A stretch of DNA of 64,000 nt from Cokeromyces recurvatus (taxonomy: Eukaryota; Mucoromycota; Mucoromycetes; Mucorales; Mucoraceae), in NCBI RefSeq assembly GCF_025118155.1, contig NW_026251398.1, positions 682,001 to 746,000 on the forward strand, given 5' to 3'. The translations under genes were made by a program, and so were the position numbers. How positions within the stretch are numbered: the stretch's first letter is position 1; each line of letters starts with the position of its first letter. Under the pieces are notes generated by a model. That model saw only the letters and a list, made by a program, of their open reading frames with translations. It did no database searches and was not told the DNA's origin. Shown piece by piece: positions 63,680 through 64,000 of the stretch.

Positions 63680-64000
63680 AAAAGTGGCTTATTACGCTAT
63701 CAAAAAGAAGAGAAAACTCGTTATCTCAACTTTTTTTTAAAAATGAAAGAGATAAAATAGAGTTATACTGTAATAATCTACAATCTGAAAACATTTCGCT
63801 TGATTTGAAAGCATATTGGGTTCTTCAAATCGACGAATTTGCAAAGGCAAACCCCAATATTAAAGTAAAATTCAATTTAATTTTTATATTTTAGCAACAC
63901 AACAATTAATATTCTATTTTGAAGGTAATCAAAGACTACTATCTTTTTGATTTCGTTGATTTTGAAGTAGCCCGTAAAAATGTGAGTGTAGTTTTTCATT
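63680..64000 (+). CDS. Partial unknown gene, cut by the window edge
   Basis: An open stretch from about 63668 to 63863 reads KFQKWLITLSKRRENSLSQL, then FFKNERDKIELYCNNLQSEN and AYWVLQIDEFAKANPNIK, with protein-like charge and helix patterns. A GTAAAA donor near 63864 and a TTTGAAG acceptor at 63919-63925 join in phase to VIKDYYLFDFVDFEVARKN, which ends at a GTGAGT donor near 63980. Neither the start nor the end is in view, and no family was recognised. Its upstream exon, if any, would lie beyond or within the transposon, so the insertion may sit in an intron or promoter of this gene. Confidence 0.5.

Overview
The window is nuclear DNA of a fungus, most likely Mucoromycota (order Mucorales). 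Evidence: very AT-rich intergenic DNA with many long A or T runs; genes split by short introns with GTAAGT-like donors and TAG/AAG acceptors; an extracellular GPI-type chitin deacetylase (CE4) and an Skt5/Chs4-type chitin synthase activator, fitting a chitosan-rich wall; animal-like subunits missing from baker's yeast (LAMTOR5, exportin-4, AFG2B/SPATA5L1); and IS630/Tc1-type transposon copies. Species cannot be fixed by eye.

Layout: RNase H1 (-) and a SUZ-domain protein (+), divergent; Mge1/GrpE (+) converging on LAMTOR5-like (-); a TACC-like coiled-coil protein (+) converging on an Skt5/Chs4 Sel1-repeat protein (-); a 2.1-kb gap; prephenate dehydrogenase (-); Mediator Med7 (+) then the AAA ATPase AFG2B (+), converging on an Aurora kinase (-); a compositional island with a short acidic-tailed ORF (-); xylulokinase (+); an unrecognised 500-residue protein (-); a patch of degraded Tc1-like elements (28.7-31.0 kb); cytosolic Hsp70 (+); FEN1 (+); a 61-aa protein (+); a pseudokinase (+) converging on a UBE3C/Hul5 HECT ligase (-); INO80B/Ies2 (+) converging on NDUFB10 (-); exportin-4 (+) converging on PPCDC (-); a zinc-ribbon protein (+); chitin deacetylase (+); a 2.9-kb gap; an F-box protein (+); a CATA microsatellite and palindrome cluster; a Tc1-like element with TIRs and TA duplication but a broken transposase; and an exon set of an unknown gene running off the right edge.

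Most genes are unrelated housekeeping functions (replication, transcription, proteostasis, transport, wall building), as is normal for a fungal chromosome arm; there is no metabolic cluster. Exon joins were checked by reading phase on paper. Lengths are exact where exon lists are given and approximate elsewhere. I found no convincing new multi-gene system. The most unusual items are the transposon remnants, the orphan 500-aa protein, the 21.0-21.45 kb island, the pseudokinase, and splice acceptors preceded by poly(A) or GA repeats instead of pyrimidines.
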